64,000 nucleotides of DNA from Floridanema aerugineum. GTDB taxonomy: Bacteria > Cyanobacteriota > Cyanobacteriia > Cyanobacteriales > Aerosakkonemataceae. The stretch lies in NCBI RefSeq assembly GCF_041929345.1, contig NZ_JBHFNQ010000064.1:62001-126000 (forward strand), read 5' to 3'. The notes under the pieces were generated by a model, which saw only the letters and a list, made by a program, of their open reading frames with translations, made no database searches and was not told where the DNA came from. Shown one piece after another: positions 44,457 to 52,439 of this stretch. Made by a program: the position numbers and the translations under genes. Numbering within the stretch: position 1 is the first letter of the stretch; each line of letters starts with the position of its first letter.

Positions 44457-44489
44457 CAGGTTAACCTGTGTTAGTATTTAGGAAAAAGT
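44457..44489 (+). promoter_or_regulatory. Palindromic operator before 44519
   Basis: CAGGTTAACCTG (44457-44468) is a perfect 12-bp palindrome around the GTTAAC core, 50 bp before the HTH gene. This suggests regulation by the same factor as the other promoters. Confidence 0.5.
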
Positions 44490-44518
44490 AAAGTTACTAA
44501 TGCTACACAGGTTTTGTC

Positions 44519-45058
44519 ATGAAAACGAAAGCAGAAATACAAGAGCAGTACCTAGAATGGCTCAAGGGTAAGTCTTTGAGAACGATCGCTCGTCAAGTTG
44601 GCATCTCTCATAGTGCAGTACAAGCAAAGTTTCAAATGCTCTATGGTCGTCAGGCTACCGATCCGGTTGCTACCTCATTGGTGAGATCTCTTTTAGATGA
44701 CTATGGCTGTACTGAAGAAGTGTTAAGTTTATTACCTAAACTGATAGGTGTTTACGAAAATACCCAACATCGATCGCGTCATTCCATCAACCAACTTACC
44801 CGCTATCAGACCGCAACTGACGATCTGATGATGGACTATTTGACAGAGGTTGCTTCTGTGTCGGATGACAACGGCGTAACAGCCTTGTTTTACAGCCCGG
44901 ATGAAAGAGAAGCTGAGGATAAACCAGAGCCTTTAAAGCTACCTTTATTTCTGTTGTTATCAGTTGCACTGGTTAACCTGCTAGGTGTATTAATGCCTAA
45001 AAAGTCCTCTGTAGCAAACTTCAAAAATAAACAGGAAAAAACTCTTTTAGCAAGTTGA
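44519..45058 (+). CDS. Membrane-anchored HTH protein
   Basis: 179 residues. The N-terminal helix-turn-helix (GKSLRTIARQVGISHSAVQA, about residues 16-35) resembles resolvase or Sigma-70-like HTHs. A C-terminal membrane span (LPLFLLLSVALVNLLGVLM) tethers it. Membrane-bound DNA-binding proteins may sense envelope state or fix the phage DNA at the membrane. Regulator of the neighbouring genes is the simplest guess. Confidence 0.65.
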   Translation: MKTKAEIQEQYLEWLKGKSLRTIARQVGISHSAVQAKFQMLYGRQATDPVATSLVRSLLDDYGCTEEVLSLLPKLIGVYENTQHRSRHSINQLTRYQTATDDLMMDYLTEVASVSDDNGVTALFYSPDEREAEDKPEPLKLPLFLLLSVALVNLLGVLMPKKSSVANFKNKQEKTLLAS

Positions 45059-45083
45059 CATTACTGGTTTACCAGTGTTAGCT
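45054..45083 (+). promoter_or_regulatory. Shared-type phage promoter before 45111
   Basis: GTTGAC (45054) and GTTTAC (45067); -35 TTGACA, 17 bp, then TTAGCT (45078-45083). The motif overlaps the end of the preceding gene. Confidence 0.6.
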
Positions 45084-45110
45084 TTAAAGAAGTTGAAAGA
45101 AGGTTAACCA

Positions 45111-45497
45111 ATGGCTAGACGTACTCGACACATCAAAGAAAGTTGGGAAACTTGGGATGATAGTAGTAATAGCGGGTTTATCTCATCTGGTAGCAGTTCA
45201 TCTTATAGTCGTTCGTCAGACTCAAATATTAACGATGATAGTACACCTTACGAGTCTGGTTATTATGTTTCAGATAGTTCTGACAGTAACTACTCAGATG
45301 ATAGCTCTTACTCTTCCTCTTCTTCGTCTATCAATGTAGGGGACAAAAAGACAGCCCTAGTCTATATTTTGATGGTTGTTGGTATCGGATCGTTACTGGT
45401 TTCAATGGGAAACATGAATAGACACAACAATACAACAAATATTCACATTGATGAGATCAACGGTGACGGTAACAAAATAGAGTTTTACCAGAAATAA
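45111..45497 (+). CDS. Ser-rich single-span membrane protein
   Basis: 128 residues. The first 80 are mostly Ser, Asp and Tyr, followed by a membrane span (ALVYILMVVGIGSLLVSMG) and a short tail. The stop overlaps the next start (TAATG). Not recognised; possibly envelope or superinfection related. Confidence 0.5.
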   Translation: MARRTRHIKESWETWDDSSNSGFISSGSSSSYSRSSDSNINDDSTPYESGYYVSDSSDSNYSDDSSYSSSSSSINVGDKKTALVYILMVVGIGSLLVSMGNMNRHNNTTNIHIDEINGDGNKIEFYQK

Positions 45498-45829
45498 TGA
45501 AAGAAGAAAAAACTATTTACTCTGTTTCTGTAGGCGCTCTAGCTGGTTTATTTATCGGGTTCCCCGCTTGGTTAGCTTCTGAGGATTTCGGACATTTAGC
45601 GGTAGCTTTACTATCAGGAAGCGTGAGCGGTTACTTAGTAGAAACTGTTAGACCTGAAGACAGGAAAACCAGAAATAAAAAGGGGTTAAGTAACGCTGAA
45701 GTAGTTAGAAAACTGTCAAAGGTAGCTGAAGACTACGGTAAACTACCCTCTAGCTCTGGGTATTCTTTAGAAGCTCACAGCAGTATTTTACAACTATTAG
45801 AACATTACAAAGAACAAGATAAAAACTAG
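45497..45829 (+). CDS. Small membrane protein, coupled to previous gene
   Basis: 110 residues. Hydrophobic segments VGALAGLFIGFPAWL and AVALLSGSVSGYLV form a helical hairpin; the second half is charged (RKTRNKKGLSNAEVVRKLSK). Co-translated with 45111. Function unknown. Confidence 0.5.
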   Translation: MKEEKTIYSVSVGALAGLFIGFPAWLASEDFGHLAVALLSGSVSGYLVETVRPEDRKTRNKKGLSNAEVVRKLSKVAEDYGKLPSSSGYSLEAHSSILQLLEHYKEQDKN

Positions 45830-45850
45830 TTAACTAGGAAAATATCAATA

Positions 45851-45893
45851 ACGTCTTAGGGATGAGATATTTTTTAAACCTTAAGGCGTTATT
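45851..45893 (+). promoter_or_regulatory. Hairpin abutting start of 45897
   Basis: AATAACGTCTTAGG pairs with CCTTAAGGCGTTATT (one bulge, one G-U), ending 3 nt before the ATG. Its loop begins GATGAGATA, like the loop GATGATAAG of the hairpin before the terminase gene. It could cover the ribosome site. Confidence 0.5.
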
Positions 45894-45896
45894 ATC

Positions 45897-46214
45897 ATGA
45901 CTACAGAAAAACCAAACTTTCAAGCAATATTGTCAGAACTATCAGAACTAGGTGTTAACCATGTAGGTTTAGCTGCCAAACTGGAGCAAATACGCCTACA
46001 GTCGATCGCAGGTTGGGAACAGGAAAAAGTAGCCACGCGATCGGAGACTGGCAAGGTCGATCTATTGGAGAAGTACCCCGAAATAGCAGCCCGTTGTATC
46101 GCGCTTCAGTTCCAAATATTCCAAGATGCGATGAACAGAGCCAACGATACCCAAACTGAGACAGATGTTAGTTTTACCGTGAATGTTCTGCCACTTGAGG
46201 AAGAAAACCGTTAA
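45897..46214 (+). CDS. Small helical protein, possible small terminase
   Basis: 105 residues: helical (AILSELSELGVNHVGLAAKL, then EKYPEIAARCIALQFQIFQD) with an acidic end. Three genes before the large terminase, a usual place for the DNA-recognition subunit, but no clear HTH is visible. 46509 is an alternative. Confidence 0.4.
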   Translation: MTTEKPNFQAILSELSELGVNHVGLAAKLEQIRLQSIAGWEQEKVATRSETGKVDLLEKYPEIAARCIALQFQIFQDAMNRANDTQTETDVSFTVNVLPLEEENR

Positions 46215-46218
46215 ACTG

Positions 46219-46248
46219 GTTGACATAGTAGGTTATCATAGATAAAAT
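46219..46248 (+). promoter_or_regulatory. Shared-type phage promoter before 46283
   Basis: GTTGAC (46219) and GTTATC (46232); -35 TTGACA, 17 bp, then TAAAAT (46243-46248). Confidence 0.65.
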
Positions 46249-46282
46249 AGTGGTATATAGAAAAAATAGGACTAGTAAGGAA

Positions 46283-46495
46283 ATGTATGAAAAACAGATC
46301 GCTACTTTGAGGCAAGTAGTAAGTTTATTAACTTCGTTGCAGACTGAAATGATCCAAGATCAGGAAGCGGCGATCTTAGAAGGTGAGGACTATTCAGGTA
46401 AAAAGGTTTTAAAAGAAGTCGATACAGCCCGGATCAAGTGCTGCAACATCGTCTTAGGACTTCAGGCATTGACCACTACAGATCCCATGAAATAA
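46283..46495 (+). CDS. Small unknown protein near terminase
   Basis: 70 residues from ATG 46283; a GTG at 46250 directly overlaps the promoter and is unlikely. Helical and acidic (ATLRQVVSLLTSLQTEMIQD). Not recognised. Confidence 0.45.
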   Translation: MYEKQIATLRQVVSLLTSLQTEMIQDQEAAILEGEDYSGKKVLKEVDTARIKCCNIVLGLQALTTTDPMK

Positions 46496-46508
46496 GGAGT
46501 TTAGTTTA

Positions 46509-46982
46509 ATGGCATTAACTTATCGGTTGAAAGAACAGGTCATTAACTCAGTTTTTACCGCTATCCGCACCGCTATCAATACCTTAGATACTCCAGACTT
46601 TTTCCTAGTCCGTCATCACCTCAGAGTTGCTTATGTTGCAGCCTGTGACGCTCTAGCAGCCAACACAGAGCCAGTTAACCCAAATAAGTCTTCTGAGATC
46701 TACCAGAGTTATGCAAGACGTTTAGACAGTATTGCCTTAGAGTTGCAGGCTATCAACTCAGAGTTACCAGGCTATCATCAAGCCATTTCGGAACGACTCA
46801 ACAAGATGACTAGAACTTTAAGACTGACATCAGATGAACTCAAGACAATGAAGCCGATCATGCCTGATGCTGACATCTCTCAGTTAAAAAGAGCTTTAGG
46901 CGTTTTGGACAGACTAAATGCTTATGAAGAAGTAACGGAGTTAAAAACTAAGATCAACTTGCTATTATCTAAAGCAGCTTAA
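46509..46982 (+). CDS. Helical protein before terminase
   Basis: 157 residues with AAGGAG upstream. All-helical, starting LKEQVINSVFTAIRTAINTL and ending ELKTKINLLLSKAA. It sits directly before the large terminase, so a small-terminase role is possible, though no DNA-binding motif is obvious. Confidence 0.45.
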   Translation: MALTYRLKEQVINSVFTAIRTAINTLDTPDFFLVRHHLRVAYVAACDALAANTEPVNPNKSSEIYQSYARRLDSIALELQAINSELPGYHQAISERLNKMTRTLRLTSDELKTMKPIMPDADISQLKRALGVLDRLNAYEEVTELKTKINLLLSKAA

Positions 46983-47013
46983 AAAGTTAAAAAGTTAAAA
47001 AATCCCTCTCAAT

Positions 47014-47048
47014 AAACACCTTAGAGATGATAAGTTTCTAGGGTGTTT
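47014..47048 (+). terminator. Terminator-like hairpin abutting terminase start
   Basis: AAACACCTTAGA (47014-47025) pairs with TCTAGGGTGTTT (47037-47048) with one G-U, and the stem ends 5 nt before the terminase GTG. It could be a terminator, an attenuator or a translation-blocking hairpin. A similar one precedes 45897. Confidence 0.55.
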
Positions 47049-47053
47049 TTGAT

Positions 47054-48322
47054 GTGGAAATAAGGCTGCATTCAGGACAAATGAGGGTATTTAACGATCC
47101 TCATAGAATCAGGACTTTAGTAGCAGGACGTAGGTTTGGCAAGACTAGGTTGGCTACCTATGAGTTATTAGTAAGAACTTTATCATTTCAAGGTAAGACT
47201 AGTTTAGAGTCCCCAGAAGTCGTATTAGGAGTTTTACCCACATTACAACAGGCTAAAAAAGTGCTTTGGCAACCTTTGGTTAACTTAGCTGAAACTGAGT
47301 TATTCCATGTAGTTAAAAACATTAATAAAAGCGAATATCGAATCGACTTTAAAGGCAGTAAACCGAGTATTATTGTTAGCGGCGCTAATGACCAAAATGG
47401 CGATCGCTTAAGAGGTTTAAGAGTATATTTTATATTATGCGATGAGTACCAAGATTGGAAATCAGGAATTTTTGAGACTGTTGTTTTACCTGCAATGTCA
47501 GACACAAAAGGTAGTAGGGCATTAATCACAGGTACACCAAAAGGTAAGAAAAATACCTTATATGAAATGTTTCAAATGTGTGAGAAATTGCCTGATGAGT
47601 ACGCCTCTTTTAATATGCCTACATCTACTAATCCAACAATACCAAGGGCAGAAATACAAGCGGCTAGACTTAGACTACCTCCCAAACTATTTAGGCAAGA
47701 GTACGAAGCCTCATTTTTATCATTTGATAACCAGTTTTACACCGAACTTTCAGAAGAAAACCTAGTTAACTATGTTCCTAATAGTTTTGACTTGGTGGTT
47801 ATGGGTTGCGATTGGGGAGACATTAACCCCGCAATAGTCGTAATAGGACGCAATAACGGTGTCTGGTACTACTTAGAAGGTTGGCAAAACAACACAGGTC
47901 AAGTAGTACCAGAGCCTACTTTTGACAGTCAAGCTCTACGTTTAGCAAGTCGTTGGAATGTCCATATAACCTACTGTGACCCCTCAAGACCAGCATCTAT
48001 ATTAAGAATGCGTACTATGGGCGCTCAAAATAGCGTAAGAGGACTACAGCAGACGGTAGCAGGTTTTAACGCGATCGCTGAAGGTATCAACCAAGTACAC
48101 AGCCTTATTTATCAGCGTAAGCTACTGTTTCCGACTGCAATAACGAGTAATGCTAAGGGTTATGTATCTGGTAAAGATGCGTATGAGCTAATGATGAGCT
48201 ATCACCGGAAAACGGCTAAAGACGGGACTATTCTAGATATTCCGGCTGAAGGACAGAACGATCACCTAATCGATGCGATACGCTACGCGCTTGCTGTTCC
48301 TACAGGTACAAATACTCAATAA
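47054..48322 (+). CDS. Large terminase subunit
   Basis: 422 residues. ATPase: Walker A VAGRRFGKTR (about 17-26), Walker B FILCDEYQDW, then ITGTPKGKKN. Nuclease: GCDWGDINP and TYCDPSRP with DHLIDAIRYAL supply the metal-binding Asp residues. This motor packages phage DNA into the capsid and cuts it. GTG 47054 used; ATG 47081 possible. All key residues are present, so it should be active. Confidence 0.9.
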   Translation: MEIRLHSGQMRVFNDPHRIRTLVAGRRFGKTRLATYELLVRTLSFQGKTSLESPEVVLGVLPTLQQAKKVLWQPLVNLAETELFHVVKNINKSEYRIDFKGSKPSIIVSGANDQNGDRLRGLRVYFILCDEYQDWKSGIFETVVLPAMSDTKGSRALITGTPKGKKNTLYEMFQMCEKLPDEYASFNMPTSTNPTIPRAEIQAARLRLPPKLFRQEYEASFLSFDNQFYTELSEENLVNYVPNSFDLVVMGCDWGDINPAIVVIGRNNGVWYYLEGWQNNTGQVVPEPTFDSQALRLASRWNVHITYCDPSRPASILRMRTMGAQNSVRGLQQTVAGFNAIAEGINQVHSLIYQRKLLFPTAITSNAKGYVSGKDAYELMMSYHRKTAKDGTILDIPAEGQNDHLIDAIRYALAVPTGTNTQ

Positions 48323-48393
48323 AAATATCTATCGAACTAACTCATCGGTTAAGCTCCGCTGCCTGCAAGGGTTCCAAAAAAGGTTAAAAATAC

Positions 48394-48431
48394 TGACCAT
48401 TTTGGTCATAAAAACGTGGTAAAACTGACCA
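48394..48431. repeat. TGACCA repeats, cluster A
   Basis: TGACCA at 48394, its inverted copy TGGTCA at 48403, and TGACCA at 48426. The first two form the palindrome TGACCATTTTGGTCA. It lies before the operon that leads to ParM. Confidence 0.55.
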
Positions 48432-48498
48432 AAAAGTAGTTATATTAAAGAAGTGAGCCACAGAGAAAGATAAAACCACATAAAGGTTTTTAAAAACA

Positions 48499-48690
48499 AT
48501 GCAACAGATAAATAAGCAACAGCAAGGGCAAGCGCCTAGAAAAGATGGCGTTTATTATGCCGATGGTTTCTATACCAAAGATGAGATAGCTAGAGATAAC
48601 TTAAACCTTGTTATTGCCATTGTCTTAGCGCCGTTTACTTTAGGTCTTTCTCTCTTCCTTCACGCTTGGTTATGCCTGCTAGGGCTGTAA
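48499..48690 (+). CDS. Small membrane protein, APFT family 1
   Basis: 63 residues. YYADGFYTKDEIARDN precedes VLAPFTLGLSLFLHAWLC. The motif (acidic turn, then APFTxGxSL) is shared with 48925 and 49385. Unknown function. Confidence 0.55.
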   Translation: MQQINKQQQGQAPRKDGVYYADGFYTKDEIARDNLNLVIAIVLAPFTLGLSLFLHAWLCLLGL

Positions 48691-48706
48691 CTTTATTTGA
48701 GGTGAA

Positions 48707-48925
48707 ATGTATCAACAACAAGGAAACGGTAAGGGCTATCAACACTCCCAGCAACGTGGATATCAACAAAGCTTAGGTCAACCCTTTGATCGGCAACAAA
48801 CCACGTTTCAGATACAAAATGCCCAAGTAGTAGACGGGCAACTGAGAGTTAGTGGGGTGCTAGATCTATTCATCCCTATCGATCAAGGTCAACAGTTTGG
48901 ACAACAACAACAAAGGGGGTATTAA
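48707..48925 (+). CDS. Gln/Gly-rich small protein
   Basis: 72 residues with GAGGTGAA upstream. Gln-rich ends flank a short ordered core (FQIQNAQVVDGQLRVSGVLD). Its stop overlaps the next ATG. Not recognised. Confidence 0.45.
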   Translation: MYQQQGNGKGYQHSQQRGYQQSLGQPFDRQQTTFQIQNAQVVDGQLRVSGVLDLFIPIDQGQQFGQQQQRGY

Positions 48926-49314
48926 TGACCAGACCAGAAGACATGGGCAAAATGGGGAACGGATACGGGCAATACCGTCTTAACGAGCAAACTGGTGAGA
49001 GGGAGTGGCGGCATTTGGACGGCTGGTACTCTGACAGCCAACTAAGACAAGATGACTGGAACTTCGGTGTGTCTTTAGCCTTAGCTCCTTTTACCTGTGG
49101 TGCTTCGCTTATGGGCTATGGTCTGATGTCCCTGTCAGACTATGAAGAACCAAGCGGCGGTTACGGTGGTGGCTACGGTGGTCAAGGTGGTCAAGGTGGT
49201 CAAGGCGGCGGCTTCAATAGAGGCGGCAATGGTGGTCAAAGTGGCGGCTTTAATAAAGGTGGTGGCTACGGAAACCGTCAAGGCGGCTATGGAGGCGGTA
49301 AAGGTCGTTATTAA
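48925..49314 (+). CDS. APFT family 2 with glycine-rich tail
   Basis: 129 residues. WYSDSQLRQDDWNFGVSLAL, then APFTCGASL, matches 48499 and 49385; the last 50 residues are almost only Gly with Tyr, Gln and Asn. The membrane part and the Gly tail suggest a surface or condensate-forming protein. Unknown function. Confidence 0.55.
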   Translation: MTRPEDMGKMGNGYGQYRLNEQTGEREWRHLDGWYSDSQLRQDDWNFGVSLALAPFTCGASLMGYGLMSLSDYEEPSGGYGGGYGGQGGQGGQGGGFNRGGNGGQSGGFNKGGGYGNRQGGYGGGKGRY

Positions 49315-49384
49315 CATCCTCTTTAACTAGTTAACTAGGCTTGTTAAGTAAGCAAGTTGAACATTCATTAAAGGAGAAAACACA

Positions 49385-49615
49385 ATGGTAACTCAATGGT
49401 TTAACCCCGATGCTAGATACGATGAGGATGGTCATCGGATGGGAGAGTTTGACCGCGTAGCAGGTCGGTATTATTCCGGTGAAGTCTTAGAAGCTAACGA
49501 CAACGATCGGGACTGGGGGTGGTTATTTGCTATCCCTACGTGCGGTCTATCTCTTGCATTGGCTGAGTTTAACGCCAATGACAGACGGTTAACTGGCAAA
49601 GTAAACCCCTGGTAA
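49385..49615 (+). CDS. Small protein, APFT family 3
   Basis: 76 residues with AAAGGAG upstream. YYSGEVLEANDNDRDWGWLF, then IPTCGLSLALAEF, is the third copy of the motif, here without a long tail. It precedes ParM. Unknown function. Confidence 0.55.
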   Translation: MVTQWFNPDARYDEDGHRMGEFDRVAGRYYSGEVLEANDNDRDWGWLFAIPTCGLSLALAEFNANDRRLTGKVNPW

Positions 49616-49699
49616 AGTCCACCCTAAACTAGGGCAATGTCAATAAGTCCCTAGAAATATTTATCAACCTATTAAACGACACTAACAACAACGAGAACC

Positions 49700-50698
49700 A
49701 TGATCAATGTACAACAACAGCAAAACCATAGACTTATTTTTGACTTTGGCAACTACGATATCAAACACAGCCTTAATGGATCTCAACCTACTAGTATTCG
49801 CTCTTTACGCTTTCAGCTTCCTTGGGGTACTGTAGCTCACAAGTCTAGCCCTTCTTCACCGCTTATTGAGTACCAGGGCATTCGATACCACTACGGCGCT
49901 AAGGCTAACGAATATCGCAGTAATGAGCCTACCGTATTAGCAAATAAGCAAGATCGCATCATTCCCGCTTTATTTGCTTGCTTACCCCCATTAATGGGAC
50001 GGAACGAATATGGCGTATTTCTCACCACGTTTCACCCTATGCCAGAAATGGTTACTCAAGGTTATCGCGCTTCTTTAGTCGGTAAGCATGAGTTTAAGTA
50101 CAACGGCGAACCAATGGAAGTCAGAGTCCTAGACGTTAAAGTATTGCCTGAAGGTCTGGGAAGCTACCTACACGCTAAGAAGTTGGGCATGGTTCCAGAC
50201 AAGGGTTATACAGTCCTGATCGACATTGGTGGCGGTACTTGGATCAGTAGGCTTTTCAATGAAGATGGGGACATTATCGGCTCAACAGTAAATGAAAAGG
50301 GCGGTGCTTTTGCCTTAGCTCAGAACATTGCTTTTGATGGAAGACTGAGAGCAGCTTTACCCAGTAGACCACTGCCATCTATGATCATGGACGGTCTTGC
50401 CAACGGTACTCTACATTACGGCAGCTTACCAGTTACCTGGAAAGACTATTACATGGAATATCTTAAGCCTTGGTTTTCTAGCATTTTGGCAGAAGTTCAA
50501 GCCGAATATGCCCCGTATTTTGGCTACATTACCCGCTTTATTCTGACGGGCGGATCAAGCCTATTAGTTAAAGACTTGGTTGCTGATACTCCAATGTTTC
50601 TGTCTATGCCAGATCCTCGCTATGCTAACCTTTTGGGCATCTTAGAAAATAATGAGGACATCGTAAATGCCCAAACAGAACAAGCGATACAGGTTTGA
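49700..50698 (+). CDS. ParM-like actin-family protein
   Basis: 332 residues. Actin-fold nucleotide motifs: phosphate 1 LIFDFGNYDIK (residues 12-22), phosphate 2 VLIDIGGGTW, and adenosine ILTGGSSLLV. Plasmid ParM filaments push replicated DNA apart. The next gene overlaps by 32 bp and is a RHH protein, as expected for ParR. This points to a plasmid-like stage for the element. Confidence 0.8.
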   Translation: MINVQQQQNHRLIFDFGNYDIKHSLNGSQPTSIRSLRFQLPWGTVAHKSSPSSPLIEYQGIRYHYGAKANEYRSNEPTVLANKQDRIIPALFACLPPLMGRNEYGVFLTTFHPMPEMVTQGYRASLVGKHEFKYNGEPMEVRVLDVKVLPEGLGSYLHAKKLGMVPDKGYTVLIDIGGGTWISRLFNEDGDIIGSTVNEKGGAFALAQNIAFDGRLRAALPSRPLPSMIMDGLANGTLHYGSLPVTWKDYYMEYLKPWFSSILAEVQAEYAPYFGYITRFILTGGSSLLVKDLVADTPMFLSMPDPRYANLLGILENNEDIVNAQTEQAIQV

Positions 50699-51074
50699 TC
50701 TAGGAGAGCAGGAATATAACTTATTAGACAGGTATAGACAGATCTTAGGACTGCGATCGCACACTGAAGCGTTAAGAGTCCTGATAAACAGTTATGTACC
50801 CATAGCAATAAATAACCATCAGAGAGCTATTGGCTTCACTCCAGACCTTCTAAGCAACCCTAGTTTACCTAACCAACCTACAGAGCAGGTTAATCCCCCT
50901 GAGATAACGCCAGAAAGTTCTCAACCTCCTGAGACACCCCCGGAAAACTTTTCAGAGCCTCCAAAAATGTTTCTAGGGCTACCAGAACCTACAACTAAAC
51001 CATCTGTACAGCCCTCACAGATGCCTTTACAAGCCGATCAGATATTTGGGGATCTGATGAGAAGACTAAGCTAA
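50667..51074 (+). CDS. ParR-like ribbon-helix-helix protein
   Basis: 135 residues. The start KRYRFDLGEQEYNLLDRYRQ, then SHTEALRVLINSYV, fits a ribbon-helix-helix DNA-binding fold; the rest is Pro-rich and disordered. By position it would bind a centromere-like site and the ParM filament. The TGACCA repeats are candidates for that site. Confidence 0.65.
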   Translation: MPKQNKRYRFDLGEQEYNLLDRYRQILGLRSHTEALRVLINSYVPIAINNHQRAIGFTPDLLSNPSLPNQPTEQVNPPEITPESSQPPETPPENFSEPPKMFLGLPEPTTKPSVQPSQMPLQADQIFGDLMRRLS

Positions 51075-51127
51075 ACCTAAATAGCCCAGATGTCTAAGCC
51101 CGTCTGGGTTCTACCCTTACCAACACA

Positions 51128-51304
51128 ATGAAACTGAACATTAACCTAATACGCCACAGAAAGAATAAACCGCTTAACTTAGTTAATGACTTTTCAAAAA
51201 TAGCCCTATTCTCTGCATTACTTCTCGCTTTAAGTGTCACCTCAATATTAATAAGTAATGGGCAGAGTTATCAGCCATCAACTACAGAAAATAACTCTCA
51301 ATAG
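51128..51304 (+). CDS. Small single-span membrane protein
   Basis: 58 residues. Basic start (LIRHRKNKPLNLV), one span (IALFSALLLALSVTSILI), polar end. Overlaps in another frame with the lipoprotein-like ORF below. Unknown; compare with spanin pairs. Confidence 0.45.
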   Translation: MKLNINLIRHRKNKPLNLVNDFSKIALFSALLLALSVTSILISNGQSYQPSTTENNSQ

Positions 51305-51398
51305 TCTACTAGTAGCTATTACCTTAAACCTCACATTTGCCAGTTGTTCGGTAATGTTTAAAGCCTGTAAAATAATGAGGCGTTTATATGGCAAATAA
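51258..51398 (+). CDS. Small lipoprotein-like ORF overlapping 51128
   Basis: 46 residues. A hydrophobic stretch ending TFASC resembles a lipobox with Cys at residue 30. It starts inside 51128 in another frame and its stop overlaps the next ATG. Nested membrane/lipoprotein pairs are typical of phage spanins, but both are very short and no ribosome site is clear. Confidence 0.3.
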   Translation: MGRVISHQLQKITLNSLLVAITLNLTFASCSVMFKACKIMRRLYGK

Positions 51399-51975
51399 AC
51401 AGAAAAATAACGAAGTCTTAGAAAATCAACAAGACCAAAACAGTAAAACTAGCAACGGAAAACCTAACAAACAAGGCAAAGGTAAAAAGAAAGGTCTGAC
51501 TGATGAGCAACTGCAAGAAATAGATCTAGGTCAAAAGTTAGCATGGGGTTCATTAACTTTTATCTGCCTAGCAATATTTCTAGCTGTTGGCTGGAAACTT
51601 TATCAAAGTTATCGAGGTAGTCAACCTAGTTTACCTCAGCCTACTCAACAGACAGAGCAGCCGGAACAATCTAAACCTAAGCGCGATAAGCCAGTATTAA
51701 ACCCAAAAGCTAAAGCCACACCAAAACCTAAGCCAGATGTGGAATATTACCAAGTTGAGCCATTTATCCCATACATCGGCTATACGGACACCTGCAAAAA
51801 GATCATCAAGTTTAAGGCTCCATCCGGGCGTTTGGCTACTATCTGCGTATTTCAGCCCCCGAATGACTGGGTTTTAGGTGGTGGGTTGCCTGAAGAGGAG
51901 TACACAGCAGAGCCGGGAACAGCACTGTACAAAGCTTTTAAGATAATGGAAGAAAAATATGGTAAACCCCAATAA
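51388..51975 (+). CDS. Single-span membrane protein with proline-rich linker
   Basis: 195 residues. Charged N-terminus, one span (WGSLTFICLAIFLAVGW, about 50-67), a Pro/Lys/Gln linker, then a small C-terminal domain with two Cys (DTCKKIIKFK and TICVF). Overlaps the next gene by 17 bp. Not recognised; membrane partner of the ATPase operon is plausible. Confidence 0.5.
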   Translation: MANKQKNNEVLENQQDQNSKTSNGKPNKQGKGKKKGLTDEQLQEIDLGQKLAWGSLTFICLAIFLAVGWKLYQSYRGSQPSLPQPTQQTEQPEQSKPKRDKPVLNPKAKATPKPKPDVEYYQVEPFIPYIGYTDTCKKIIKFKAPSGRLATICVFQPPNDWVLGGGLPEEEYTAEPGTALYKAFKIMEEKYGKPQ

Positions 51976-52411
51976 GAAAAACCAAGACGGGACAAATGTA
52001 GATCAGGTAGTCCAGATCCGCTACAAAGATGAATACTCAGGCACAGAGGTATCTAGACAGCTACACCTACCTGGTGAAATACCGGAAGAGGAAGAAGAGG
52101 AAGATCCGCAAGAACTACTACAACAGGCTTTTAGATCCGATCTAAATGTACCGCCTACAGTTTTTGACTATGTACAAGACGCGGTTGTATGGACTTGTAC
52201 CAGTGCCTTTATCAGTCGTTGTGCTTATTTAGCGATCGCCTACATACCAGCCGTTTCGGGAAAGCTTTTAATACCTATTTTGTTTATCGGTGGTTTTGCT
52301 ATTTTGGTCATTTTGTATCTGGTTTTAATAGCTGGTGAACAGGTCGGCTCTACACTCTACGCTTATCGACTTTGCTTAATAGCCACTGGTATTTTATTCG
52401 CCATTTTGTAA
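51959..52411 (+). CDS. Membrane protein of ATPase operon
   Basis: 150 residues. A charged first half is followed by hydrophobic segments (LLIPILFIGGFAILVILYLV, then LCLIATGILFAIL). It leads by 29 bp into the HerA/FtsK-like ATPase, as in some membrane-coupled DNA pumps. Unknown function. Confidence 0.5.
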   Translation: MVNPNKKNQDGTNVDQVVQIRYKDEYSGTEVSRQLHLPGEIPEEEEEEDPQELLQQAFRSDLNVPPTVFDYVQDAVVWTCTSAFISRCAYLAIAYIPAVSGKLLIPILFIGGFAILVILYLVLIAGEQVGSTLYAYRLCLIATGILFAIL

Positions 52412-52439
52412 CCATTTAGTAAATAGGAAATAGCCCCAG

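Noticed and set aside
49142..49330. Second frame over the glycine-rich tail
   Set aside because: A Val/Ala-rich shadow of the Gly codons in 48925.
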